64,000 nucleotides of DNA. It comes from Serripes groenlandicus. Lineage: Eukaryota; Mollusca; Bivalvia; Cardiida; Cardiidae. The position numbers and the translations under genes are program-made. The notes under the pieces are model-generated. The model saw nothing but the letters and a program-made list of their open reading frames with translations, had not been told where the DNA came from and made no database searches. Position 1 is the first letter of the stretch. Every line of letters starts with the position of its first letter. The DNA is taken from assembly GCA_031761405.1 (NCBI GenBank), contig JASEVX010000008.1, forward strand, positions 68,497,811-68,561,810. Reading direction: 5' to 3'. Positions 11,215 to 23,400 of the stretch are shown piece after piece.

Positions 11215-13775
11215 CTCAACTTCAAAATATAAAACATATTTCAAATCAGAAATACCCAAAGTGGCGTACTGACTCCGCTATAAATTTTAAAAATAATATA
11301 GATTTAGAACAACTAGAAGCCATCCAATTACAATTATATACATATCCACAATCAAAAAATACAATAGAACATATAACGAGCGAATTGCAACAGCTATTCG
11401 AAAAATCATCGAAAACAACATTTACACCTCATGTCTCAAATAGTTATAAAAATACAAATAAAACTAATAAACCGTGGTTTGGGCCTAAATGTTATCAAGC
11501 AAGAAATACCTATCCTAGTGCAAAACAAACCTATCATCGCACACCTTCGCTAGACAATAAAATACTATTAAAAAATGCAAGTAAACAATATAAAAGAACA
11601 ATGAATTACTTTATTAAGAAAAACAAAGAAAACAATGAAAAAGTATTACGACGTCTTAGTACAAATAATCCTAAGAAATACTGGAAATTTTTAAATAGTC
11701 TAAAACCTAAAACTAAAGAGGTACCCTCCCCCTCCATAGACGAATTTTATGAACATTTTAAAAATGCAAATTCAAATTCATACATTGAAAACGACCTAGA
11801 ATTAAATACAGAGCAATTAAATAACTCAAACGAACTCCTTAACATGCCTATCACAGAATCGGAAATAAATAAATGCATTATGAATTTAAAAAATTCAAAA
11901 ACGCCAAGCCAAACAGATAATATTTTAAATGAATATATAAAAAGTACAAAAAGCTTACTATTACCATTGTATTTGAAATTGTTTAATAGTGTTCTTGACA
12001 CAGGATTTATTCCAGACACATGGCTTGAAGGCACTATAATTCCAATTTATAAAAATAAGGGGGACCCCAAAGACCCTAATTACCGGCCTATAACTATTTT
12101 AAGTTGTTTAGGTAAACTCTTTACATCAATATTAAATAATAGATTGACAACATTTTTAGAGGAAAATAATATTCTAAATGAAAATCAAGCTGGTTTCCGA
12201 AAACATTATTCTTGCTCTGATCATATATTTACGCTACATGCGCTAATAAATATATTAAAAAGAAGAAAACAAAAACTCTTCGTTGCCTTTATAGATTTTT
12301 CCGCTGCATTTGATAAAATCTGGAGATTTGGTCTGTGGACAAAACTTTTACAAATTGACATAAATGGAAAGCTGTTTCAAGTTATCTTTAACATGTATAA
12401 CAGTATTAAGTCACGTGTTTCACATACTGGCAATTTATCAGCCCAATTTTTGTCTGAATGCGGGGTTAGACAAGGCGAAAATCTTTCTCCTATACTTTTT
12501 TCTATATACTTAAATGATTTACAGGCGCACATGCAAAATAATGGTTCCGTTGGCATAGAGTTAGGTGATCTAATAAATGAAACTATATGGCTTAAACTTC
12601 TGCTTTTACTCTATGCGGATGATACCATTATTGTATCTGATTCACAAATAGACTTCCAAAATTCACTTAATTTATTTAACGATTATTGTAATGAGTGGAA
12701 ATTAAAAGTGAATTTGAATAAAACAAAAATAATTATATTTGGCGCGAGAAACACCAGCAATTATTCTTTTACATTAGGTGAAGAAAACATTGAAATAACC
12801 GACCGATATCATTACCTTGGAGTTACGTTTTCTAGCAACGGCTCTTTTCTAAATGCTAGGAAACATGTTGTACAACAAGCAACAAAAGCCATGTACCTCC
12901 TCTTTAACAAATCTTGCAATGCAGATCTACCAATATATTTGACTATTAAATTATTTGACCACACAGTCCTCCCTATACTTACGTATGGGTCCGAAATATT
13001 TGGATTTGAGAATATTGATATCATAGAAAAGGTTCATAATAACTTTCTTAGAAAAATAACAAAAGCGAGGAAAAGTACACCAATGTATATGATCTACGGC
13101 GAGTTAGGAAGACACCCATTATCTATAAATATATATAGCAACATGATCGCTTTCTGGAATCGACTTCTCATAGGTAAAGAACAAAAACTATCATTTCAAA
13201 TATATAAATACATGCTCAATCAAAATAACTTGGAATACAAATGGGTTAACAAAATAAAAGATATTTTAAATTCTGTCGGACGTACAGATTTATGGCTAAA
13301 TCAACATGAAATCACACAAAATAATATACATAAAAATATAAAGCAATGCCTAGTAGACCAGTATAAACAGTCGTGGAATGCACAGCTAACGCAATCTAAT
13401 AAGGGTTTAATATATCAAAGTTTTAAAACTGCGCTTGAATTTGAACCATATTTCAAGTTATTATCACTAAAGGAAAGCTTACTCCTTTTTAAATTCAGAA
13501 GCTCAAATTTTAAGCTGCCTATTGAAATCGGACGTTGGAATGGTACTTTATTCCAAGAAAGAATATGTACTTTATGTAACCGCGACGAAATCGGTTCTGA
13601 ACGCCATTATTTGCTCAGCTGTGAATACTTTCTTCAACCGCGTAACTTATATCTTAATAATCTTATCCTGACAGAAAATGAACTATGCTTTAAACAACTA
13701 CTTTGTTCAAATTCCGAACACGTTTTAAAACCAATTTGCGCATTTCTAAAGGTAGTTTTAAAATCCTTCCGTTAA
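11214..13775 (+). CDS. LINE ORF2 remainder: reverse transcriptase and C-terminal zinc knuckle
   Basis: The frame is open from 11214 (SNQKYPKWRTDSAINF, the linker normally after the endonuclease). The first ATG is at 11385, giving 796 residues. RT motifs appear in order: NYRPITILSCLGKLFTSIL (finger), LNENQAGFRK, FIDFSAAFDKIW (motif A, about residue 302), GVRQGENLSPILFSIYLNDL (motif B), LLYADDTIIV (motif C, catalytic YADD near 410), then YLGVTFSSNG and the thumb with ILTYGSEIFGFE and YGELGRHPL. Near the C-terminus CTLCNRDEIG and HYLLSC form a zinc knuckle. The RT itself has no stop. The break is a shift near 11205, between the endonuclease remnant upstream and this frame, plus the deleted endonuclease. 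Confidence 0.85.
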   Translation, partial: TQLQNIKHISNQKYPKWRTDSAINFKNNIDLEQLEAIQLQLYTYPQSKNTIEHITSELQQLFEKSSKTTFTPHVSNSYKNTNKTNKPWFGPKCYQARNTYPSAKQTYHRTPSLDNKILLKNASKQYKRTMNYFIKKNKENNEKVLRRLSTNNPKKYWKFLNSLKPKTKEVPSPSIDEFYEHFKNANSNSYIENDLELNTEQLNNSNELLNMPITESEINKCIMNLKNSKTPSQTDNILNEYIKSTKSLLLPLYLKLFNSVLDTGFIPDTWLEGTIIPIYKNKGDPKDPNYRPITILSCLGKLFTSILNNRLTTFLEENNILNENQAGFRKHYSCSDHIFTLHALINILKRRKQKLFVAFIDFSAAFDKIWRFGLWTKLLQIDINGKLFQVIFNMYNSIKSRVSHTGNLSAQFLSECGVRQGENLSPILFSIYLNDLQAHMQNNGSVGIELGDLINETIWLKLLLLLYADDTIIVSDSQIDFQNSLNLFNDYCNEWKLKVNLNKTKIIIFGARNTSNYSFTLGEENIEITDRYHYLGVTFSSNGSFLNARKHVVQQATKAMYLLFNKSCNADLPIYLTIKLFDHTVLPILTYGSEIFGFENIDIIEKVHNNFLRKITKARKSTPMYMIYGELGRHPLSINIYSNMIAFWNRLLIGKEQKLSFQIYKYMLNQNNLEYKWVNKIKDILNSVGRTDLWLNQHEITQNNIHKNIKQCLVDQYKQSWNAQLTQSNKGLIYQSFKTALEFEPYFKLLSLKESLLLFKFRSSNFKLPIEIGRWNGTLFQERICTLCNRDEIGSERHYLLSCEYFLQPRNLYLNNLILTENELCFKQLLCSNSEHVLKPICAFLKVVLKSFR

Positions 13776-14473
13776 CAGATACCAATGCCGCCCGGCTGTA
13801 TTTAAATTCATCTTACCTTACAGTGAACCGTTAAAACTTAAACAATAAGTTTAAATTGTTATTCCTATATATTCTACCATTAAGTATACATCATTAAATA
13901 GCAACCATTATCATACTAAACTTTTACTTACCCAATGCATGACTGTTTATATAATCCATTTGAACTTGATATGTATTTGTAAACACATGACATTCCAGCG
14001 AATATTAAGTTCATTGATATTGAACCAGTTTTTGGCTCGTGCTGTATTCATTGATAATCCAAAGTATGCTTTACTATTGAATGTGCACAATACTATTATC
14101 AGTATGAAGTCACGTGAATCGCCAAATTGAACATCTGTACTCATGATAAGCACGTGCTCTATTCAACGACGTAGCACAATGTAGTACGCTATTTACTATG
14201 GAATGTGTCTCATTGAACATTATGAGTTTTATGATTATAGTATTTGAGTGTTTGTGTATCGACAATCAAGCGTTTCCCCCATAACGCACAACGCAATGAA
14301 CTGGACATTTGGATACTACAAAAATGTATTCATGTTTATAACTGAACATTTAATTCATAAACATTAACATTACACCGGAATCATTTTTTAAGCATATTAA
14401 TTGTATTTATAACCCCATATTGTATATTGTATACTTGGGTGTAATAAAGAGTATGTTCTGTTCTGTTCTGTTC
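13776..14473 (+). other. LINE 3' UTR and (TGTTC)4 tail
   Basis: Non-coding end of the element. AATAAA lies about 12 bases before the pentanucleotide tail, and the satellite resumes at AGCTAGTGT. Short open frames around 13940-14150 are not gene-like. Confidence 0.75.
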
Positions 14474-17400
14474 AGCTAGTGTATATCCAAATGCCTTCAC
14501 ATATCACACTTAACCTTGAACGCTGCTAGTGTGGATCAAAATGCCTTCCCATAGCATACTTAATCTTGACTGCAGCTAGTGTGGATCAAAATGCCTTCTC
14601 ATAGCACACTTAATCTTGAACGCAGCTAGTGTGGATCCAAATGCCTTCCCATAGCACACTTAATCTTGAACGCAGCTAGTGTGGATCCAAATGCTTGCCC
14701 ATAGCACACTTAACCTTGAACGCAGCTAGTGTGGATCAAAATGCCTTCCCATAGCATACTTAATCTTGACTGCAGCTAGTGTGGATCAAAAAATGCCTTC
14801 TCATAGCACACTTAATCTTGAACGCAGCTAGTGTGGATCCAAATGCCTTCCCATAGCACACTTAATCTTGAACGCAGCTAGTGTGGATCCAAATGCTTGC
14901 CCATAGCACACTTAACCTTGAACGCAGCTAGTGTGGATCAAAATGCCTTCCCATAGCACACTTAATCTTGAACGCAGCTAGTGTGGATCCAAATGCTTGC
15001 CCATAGCACACTTAACATTGAACGCAGCTAGTGTGGATCCAAATGCCTTCCCATAGCACACTTAACCTTGAACGCAGCTAGTGGCGATAAAAATGCCTTC
15101 ACATATCACACTTAATCTTGAACGCAGCTAGTGGTGATCATAATGCCTTCCCATAGCATAATTAACCTTGAATTCCGCTAGTGGCGATTTAAATGCCTTC
15201 ACATATCATACTTAACCTTGAACGCAGCTAATGGTGATCATAATGCCTTTCCATAGCATACTTAACCATGACTGCAGCTAGTGTGGATCAAAATGCCTTC
15301 ACATATCACACTTAACCTTGAACGTAGCTAGTGTAGATCAAAATGCCTTCACATATCACACTTAACCTTGAACTTGAACGCAGCTAGTGTCGATCCAAAT
15401 GCTGACTTCACACTTAACCATGAACGCAGCTAGTGGTGATCATAATGTCTTCCCATAGCATACTTAACCTTGAATTCCGCTAGTGGCGATCAAAATGCCT
15501 TCACATATCACACTTAACCTTGACTTCAGCTAGTGGCGATCAAAATGCCTTTCCATAGCACATTTAACCTTGAATTACGCTAGTGGCGATCAAAATGCCT
15601 TCACATATCACACTTAACCTTGAACGCAGCTAGTGGCGATCAAAATGAATTTCCATAGCACACTTAACCTTGAATTCCGCTAGTGGCGATCGAAATGCCT
15701 TCACATAGCACACTTAACCATGACTGCAGCTTGTGTGGATCAAAATGCCTCCCATAGCATACTTAACCTTGAACGCAGCTAGTGTGGATTAAAATGGCTT
15801 CACATAGCACACTTAACCAAGACTGCAGCTAGTGTGGATCAAAATGCCTCCCATAGCATACTTAATCTTGAACGCAGCTAGTGTGGATCAAAATGCCTTC
15901 TCATATCACACTTAACCTTGACTTCAGCTAGTGTGGATCAAAATGCCTCCCATAGCATAATTAATCTTGAACGCAGCTAGTGTGGATCAGACTACCTTCG
16001 CATAACACACTTAACCTTGAACGCAGCTAGGAACGCAGCTAGTGTGGATCCAAATGCCTTCCAATATCACAATTAACTCTGACTTCAGCTAGTGTGGACC
16101 AAAATGCCTCCCATAGCACACTTAACCTTGACTTCAGCTAGTGTGGATCAAAATGCCTTCACATATCACACTTAATCTTGAACGCAGCTAGTGGCGATCA
16201 AAATGCCTTCCCAAAGCATACTTAACCTTGACTTCAGCTAGTGTGGATCAAAATGCCTCCCATAGCATAATTAATCTTGAACGCAGCTAGTGGCGATCAA
16301 AATGCCTTCCCATAGCATACTTAACCTTGACTTCAGCTAGTGTGGATCAAAATGCCTCCCATAGCAGACTTAACCTTGACTTCAGCTAGTGTGGATCAAA
16401 ATGTCTTCTCATAGCACACTTTATCTTGACTTCAGCTAGTGTGGATCAAAATGCCTCCCATAGCATAATTAATCTTGAACGCAGCTAGTGTGGATCAAAA
16501 TACCTTCTCATAGCATACTTAATCTTGAACGCAGCTAGTGTGGATCAAAATGCCTGCCCATAGCATACTTAATCTTGAACGCAGCTAGTGTGGATCAAAA
16601 TACCTTCTCATAGCATACTTAATCTTGACTGCAGCTAGTGTGGATCAAAATACCTTCTCATAGCATACTTAATCTTGAACGCAGCTAGTGTGGAATAAAA
16701 TGCCTGCCCATAGCACACTTGATATTGACTACAGCTAATGTGGATCAAAATGCCTCCCATAGCACATTTCACCTTGACTGCAGCTAGTGTGGATCAAAAT
16801 GCCTTCCCATAGCACACTTGATATTGACTACAGCTATTGTGGATCAAAATGCCTTCCCATAGCACACTTGATATTGACTGCAGCTAGTGTGGATCAAAAT
16901 TCCTTCCCATAGCACACTTGATATTGACAGCAGCTAGTGTGGATCAAAATGCCTTCACATAGCACACTTAATCTTGACTGCAGCTAGTGTTGATCATATT
17001 GCCTTTCCATAGCACACTTAATCTTGACTGCAGCTAGTGGTGATCAAAATGCCTTCACATAGCACACTTAATCTTGACTGCAGCTAGTGTGGATCAAAAT
17101 GCCTTCCCATAACACACTAAACCTTGACTTCAGCTAGTGGTGATCAAAATGCCTTCATATAGCACACTTAATCTTGACTGCAGCTAGGTGGATCAAAATG
17201 CCTTCCCATAGCACACTAAGCCTTGAGTGCAGCTAGTGTGGATCAACATGCCTTCTCATATCACACTTAACCTTGACTTCAGCTAGTGTGGATCAAAATG
17301 CCTCCCATAGCATAATTAATCTTGAACGCAGCTAGTGTGGATCAAAATACCTTCTCATAGCACATTTAATCTTGAACGCAGCTAGTGTGGATCAAAATGC

Positions 17401-20400
17401 CTTCCCATAGCACACTTAACCTTGACTTCAGCTAGTGTGGATCAAAATGCCTCCGATAGCATACTTAACCTTGACTGCAGCTAGTGTGGAATAAAATGCC
17501 TGCCCATAGCATACTTAATCTTGACTGCAGCTATTGTGGATCAAAATGCCTTCCCATAGCACACTTGATATTGACTTCAGCTAGTGTGGATCAAAATGCC
17601 TTCCTATAGCACACTTGATATTGACTGCAGCTAGTGTGGATCAAAATGCCTTCCCATAGCACAATAAGCATTGACTGCAGCTAGTGTGGATCAAAATGCC
17701 TTCTAATATCACACTTAACCTTGACTTCAGCTAGTGTGGATCAAAATGCCTTCTCATAGCACACTTAACCTTGACTTCAGCTAGTGTGGATCAAAATGCA
17801 TTCTCATAGCACACTTTATCTTGACTTCAGCTAGTGTGGATCAAAATGCCTCCCAAAGCATAATTAATCTTGAACGCAGCTAGTGTGGATCAAAATACCT
17901 TCTCATAGCACACTTAATCTTGAACGCAGCTAGTGTGGATCAAAATGCCTTCCCATAGCACACTTAACCTTGACTTCAGCTAGTGTGGATCAAAATGCCT
18001 CCGATAGCATACCGTGACTGCAGCTAGTGTGGAATAAAATGCCTGCCCATAGCATACTTAATCTTGAAGGCAGCTAGTGTGGAATAAAATGCCTGCCCAT
18101 AGCACACTTGATATTGACTGCAGCTAGTGTGGATCTAAATGCCTGCCCATAGCACATTTAACCTTGACTGCAGCTATTGTGGATCAAAATGCCTTCCCAT
18201 AGCACACTTGATATTGACTTCAGCTAGTGTGGATCAAAATGCCTTCCCATAGCACACTTGATATTGACTGCAGCTAGTGTGGATCAAAATGCCTTCACAT
18301 AGCACACCTAATCTTGACTGCAGCTAGTGGTGATCATAATGCCTTTCCATAGCACACTTAATCTTGACTGCGGCTAGTGGTGATCAAAATACCTGCCCAT
18401 AGCACACTTAATCTTGAACGCAGCTAGTGTGGATCCAAATGCCTTCCCATAGCACACTTAACCTTGAACGCAGCTAGTGTAGATCCAAATGCCTTCCCAT
18501 AGCACACTTAACCTTGAACGCAGCTAGCATAGCACATTTGATATTAACAGCAGCTAGTGTGGATCAAAATGCCTTCACATAGCACACTTAATCTTGACTG
18601 CAGCTAGTGTTGATCATAATGCCTTTCCATAGCACACTTAATCTTGACTGCAGCTAGTGGTGATCAAAATGCCTTCTAATAGCACACTTAATCTTGACTG
18701 CAACTAGTGTGGATCAAAATGCCTTCCCATAACACACTAAACCTTGACTTCAGCTAGTGGTGATCAAAACGCCTTCACATAGCACACTTAATCTTGACTG
18801 CAGCTAGTGTGGATCAAAATGCCTTCCCATAGCACAATAAGCCTTGACTGCAGCTAGTGTGGATCAACATGCCTTCTCATATCACACTTAACCTTGACTT
18901 CAGCTAGTGGTGATCAAAATGGCTTCACATAGCATACTTAACCTTGACTGCAGCTAGTGTGGATCAAAATGCCTTCTCATAGCACACTTAACCTTGACTT
19001 CAGCTAGTGTGGATCAAAATGCCTTCCCATAGCACACTTAACCTTGACTTCAGCTAGTGTGGATCAAAATGCCTCCGATAGCATACTTAACCTTGACTGC
19101 AGCTAGTGTGGAATAAAATAATCATAATGCCTTTCCATAGCCCACTTAATCTTCACTGCAGCTAGTGGTGATCAAAATGCCTTCACATAGCACACTTAAT
19201 CTTGACTGCAGCTTGTGTGGATCAAAATGCCTTCCCATAGCACACTTAATCTTGACTGCAGCTTGTGTGGATCAAAATGCCTTCCCATAGCACACTTAAT
19301 CTTGACTGCAGCTAGTGTGGATCAACATGGCTTCCCACAGCACATTTACCCCTGAACGCAGCTAGTGTGGATTAAAATGCCTTCCCATAGCACACTTAAT
19401 CTTGACTGCAGCTAGTGTGGATCAAAATGCCTCCGATAGCATACTTAACCTTGACTGCAGCTAGTGTGGAATAAAATGCCTGCCCATAGCATACTTAATC
19501 TCGACTGCAGCTATTGTGGATCAAAATGCCTTCCCATAACACACTTGATATTGACTTCAGCTAGTGTGGATCAAAATGCCTTCCTATAGCACACTTACCC
19601 TTGAATGCAGCTAGTGTGGATCAAAATGCCTTCCCATAGCACATTTATCCCTGAACTCAGCTAGTGTGGATTCAAATGCCTTCCTATAGCACACTTACCC
19701 TTGAACGCAGCTAGCGTCGATTAACATGCCTTCCCATAGCACATTTATCCCTGAACTCAGCTAGTGTGGATTCAAATACCTTCCTATAGCACACTTACCC
19801 TTGAACGCAGCTAGCGTCGATTAACATGCCTTCCCATAGCACATTTATCCCTGAACTCAGCTAGTGTGGATTCAAATGCCTTCCCATAGCATACTTACCC
19901 CTGAACGCTGCTAGTGTGGATTAAAATGCCTGCCCATAGCATACTTAATCTTGACTGCAGCTAGTGTGGATCAACATGCCTTCTCATAGCACACTAAACC
20001 TTGACTGCAGCTAGTGTGGATCTAAATGCCTTCTCATAGCACACTTAATCTTGACTACAGCTTGTTTGGATCAAATGCCTTCTTATAGCACACTTAACCT
20101 TGAACGCAGCTAGTGTGGATCAACATGCCTTTCCATAGCATACTTAACCTTGACTACAGGTAGTGTGGATCAACATGCCTTCCCATAGCACAATTAACCT
20201 TGACTACAGCTTGTTTGGATCAAAATGCCTTCCCATAGCACACTAAACCTTGACTTCAGCTAGTGTGGAATAAAATGCCTGCCCATAGCACACTTGATAT
20301 TGACTGCAGCTAGTGTGGATCTAAATGCCTGCCCATAGCACATTTAACCTTGACTGCAGCTATTGTGGATCAAAATACCTTCTCATAGCACACTTAATCT

Positions 20401-23400
20401 TGAACGCAGCTAGTGTGGATCAAAATGCCTTCCCATAGCACACTTAACCTTGACTGCAGCTAGTGTGAAATAAAATGCCTGCCTATAGCAAACTTAATCT
20501 TGAATGCAGCAAGTGTGGAATAAAATGCCTGCCCATAGCACACTTGATATTGACTACAGCTAGTGTGGATCTAAATTCCTGCCCATAGCACATTTAACCT
20601 TGACTGCAGCTATTGTGGATCAAAATGCCTTCCCATAGCAGACTTGATATTGACTACAGCTAGTGTGGATCAAAACGCCTTCCCATAGCACACTTGATAT
20701 TGACTGCAGCTAGTGTGGAATAAAATGCCTGCCCATAGCAAACTTTATCTTGAACGCAGCTAGTGTGGATTCAAATACCTTCCTATAGCACACTTACCCT
20801 TGAACGCAGCTAGTGTGGATCAAAATGCCTTCTCATAGCACACTTAACCTTGACTTCAGCTAGTTGGGATCAAAATGCCTTCTCATAGCACACTTAATAT
20901 TGACTGCAGCTAGTGTGGATCAAAATGCCTTCTCATAGCACACTAAACCTGACTTCAGCTAGTGGGGATCAAAATGCCTTCTCATAGCACACTTAATCTT
21001 GAACGCAGCTAGTGTGGATCAAAATGCCTTCCCATAGCACACTAAACATTTACTTCAGCTAGTGTGGATCAAAATGCCTCCCATAGCATACTTAATCTTG
21101 AACGCAGCTAGTGTTGATCAAAATACCTTCTCATATCACACTTAACCTTGACTTCAGCTAGTGTGGATCAAAATGCCTCCCATAGCATAATTAATCTTGA
21201 AGGCAGCTAGTGTGGATCAAAATACCTTCTCATAGCACAATTAACCTTGAACGCAGCTAGGAACGCAGCTAGTGTGGATCCAAATGCCTTCCAATATCAC
21301 AATTAACCTTGACTTCAGCTAGTGTGGATCAAAATGCCTCCCATAACACACTTTATCTTGACTTCAGCTAGTGTGGATAAAAATGCCTTCCATAGCATAA
21401 TTAATCTTGAACGCAGCTAGTGGCGATCAAAATGCCTTCCCATAGCACACTTAACCTTGACTTCAGCTAGTGTGGATCAAAATGCCTACCATAGCACACT
21501 TAACCTTGACTTCAGCTAGTGTGGATCAAAATGCCTCCCATAGCATAATTAATCTTGAACGCAGCTAGTGTGGATCAAAATACCTTCTCATAGCACATTT
21601 AATCTTGAACGCAGCTAGTGTAGATCAAAATGCCTTCCCATAGCACACTTAACCTTGACTTCAGCTAGTGTGGATCAAAATGCCTCCCATAGCATACTTA
21701 ACCTTGACTGCAGCTAGTGTGGAATAAAATGCCTGCCCATAGCAAAATTTATCTTGAACGCAGCTATTGTGGAATAAAATGCCTGCCCATAGCACACTTG
21801 ATATTGACTGCAGCTAGTGTGGATTAAAATGCCTTCTCATAGCACACTAAACATTGACTGCAGCTAGTGTGGATCAAAATGCCTTCCCATAGCATACTAA
21901 GCCTTGACTGCAGCTAGTGTGGATCAACATGCCTTCTCATAGCACACTTAACCTTGACTTCAGCTAGTGTGAATCGAAATGCCTTCTCATAGCACACTTA
22001 ACCTTGACTTCATCTAGTGTGGATCAAAATGCCTCCGATAGCATACTTAACCTTGACTGCAGCTAGTGTGGAATAAAATGCCTGCCCATAGCATACTTAA
22101 TCTTGAACGCAGCTAGTGTTGAATAAAAATCCTGCCCATAGCACACATGATATTGACTGCAGCTAGTGTAGATCTAAATGCCTGCCCACAGCACATTTAA
22201 CCTTGACTGCAGCTATTGTGGATCAAAAAACCTTCCCATAGCACACTTGATATTGACTGCAGCTAGTGTGGATCAAAATTCCTTCCCAATAGCACACTTG
22301 ATATTGACTGCAGCTAGTGTGGATCAAAATGCCTTCACATAGCACACTTAATCTTGACTAGAGCTAGTGGTGATCATAATGCCTTTCCATAGCACACTTA
22401 ACCTTGACTTCAGCTAGTGTGGATCAAAATGCCTCCCATAGCATACTTAACCTTGATTGCAGCTAGTTTGGAATAAAATGCCTGCCAATAGCATACTTTA
22501 TCTTGAACGCAGCTAGTGTGGAATAAAATGCCTGCCCATAGCACACTTGATATTGACTGCAGCTAGTGTGGATTAAAATGCCTTCTCATAGCACACTAAA
22601 TCTTGACTGCAGCTAGTGCGGATCAAAATGCCTTCTCATAGCACACTAAGCCTTGACTGCAGCTAGTGTGAATCAACATGCCTTCTCATAGCACACTTAA
22701 CCTTGACTTCAGCTAGTGGTGATCAAAATGCCTTCACATAGCACACTTAAACTTGACTGCATCTAGTGTGGATCAAAATGCCTTCCCATAGCACACTAAG
22801 CCTTGACTGCAGCTAGTGTGGATCAACATGCCTTCTCATAGCACACTTAACCTTGACTTCAGCTAGTGTGAATCAAAATGCCTTCTCATAGCACACTTAA
22901 CCTTGACTTCAGCTAGTGTGGAATAAAATGCCTGCCCATAGCATACTTAATCTTGAACGCAGCTAGTGTGGAATAAAATGCCTGCCCATAGCACACTTGA
23001 TATTGACTGCAGCTAGTGTAGATTTAAATGCCTGCCCATAGCACATTTAACTTTGACTGCAGCTATTGTGGATCAAAATGCCGTCCCATAGCACACTTGA
23101 TATTGACTGCAGCTAGTGTGGATCAACATTCCTTCCCATAGCACACTTGATATTGACTGCAGCTAGTGTGGATCAAAATGCCTTCACATAGCACACTTAA
23201 TCTTGACCTCAGCTAGTGGTGATCATAATGCCTTTCCATAGCACACTTTATCTTGACTGTAGCTAGTGGTGATCACATAGCACACTTAATCTTGACTGCA
23301 GCTAGTGTGGATCAAAATGCCTTCCCATAGCACACTTAATCTTGACTGGGGCTAGTGTGGATCAACATGGCTTCCCACAGCACATTTACCCCCTGAACGC

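Larger units (their letters stand above)
9908..14473 (+). mobile_element. CR1/jockey-group LINE with ORF1 and RT, endonuclease largely deleted
   Basis: A 4.57-kb insertion in the satellite, flanked by AGCT (9904-9907 and 14474-14477). Order: short 5' UTR, ORF1 fused in frame to the last part of an endonuclease (9988-11214), RT-containing ORF2 remainder (11214-13775), 3' UTR of about 680 bp with AATAAA near 14442, and a tail of four TGTTC units (14454-14473). It is full-length at both ends, but the end of ORF1 is joined to the final 50 or so codons of the endonuclease, so it cannot be autonomous. The clade is uncertain within the APE-endonuclease LINEs (CR1, jockey, I groups). Confidence 0.85.
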
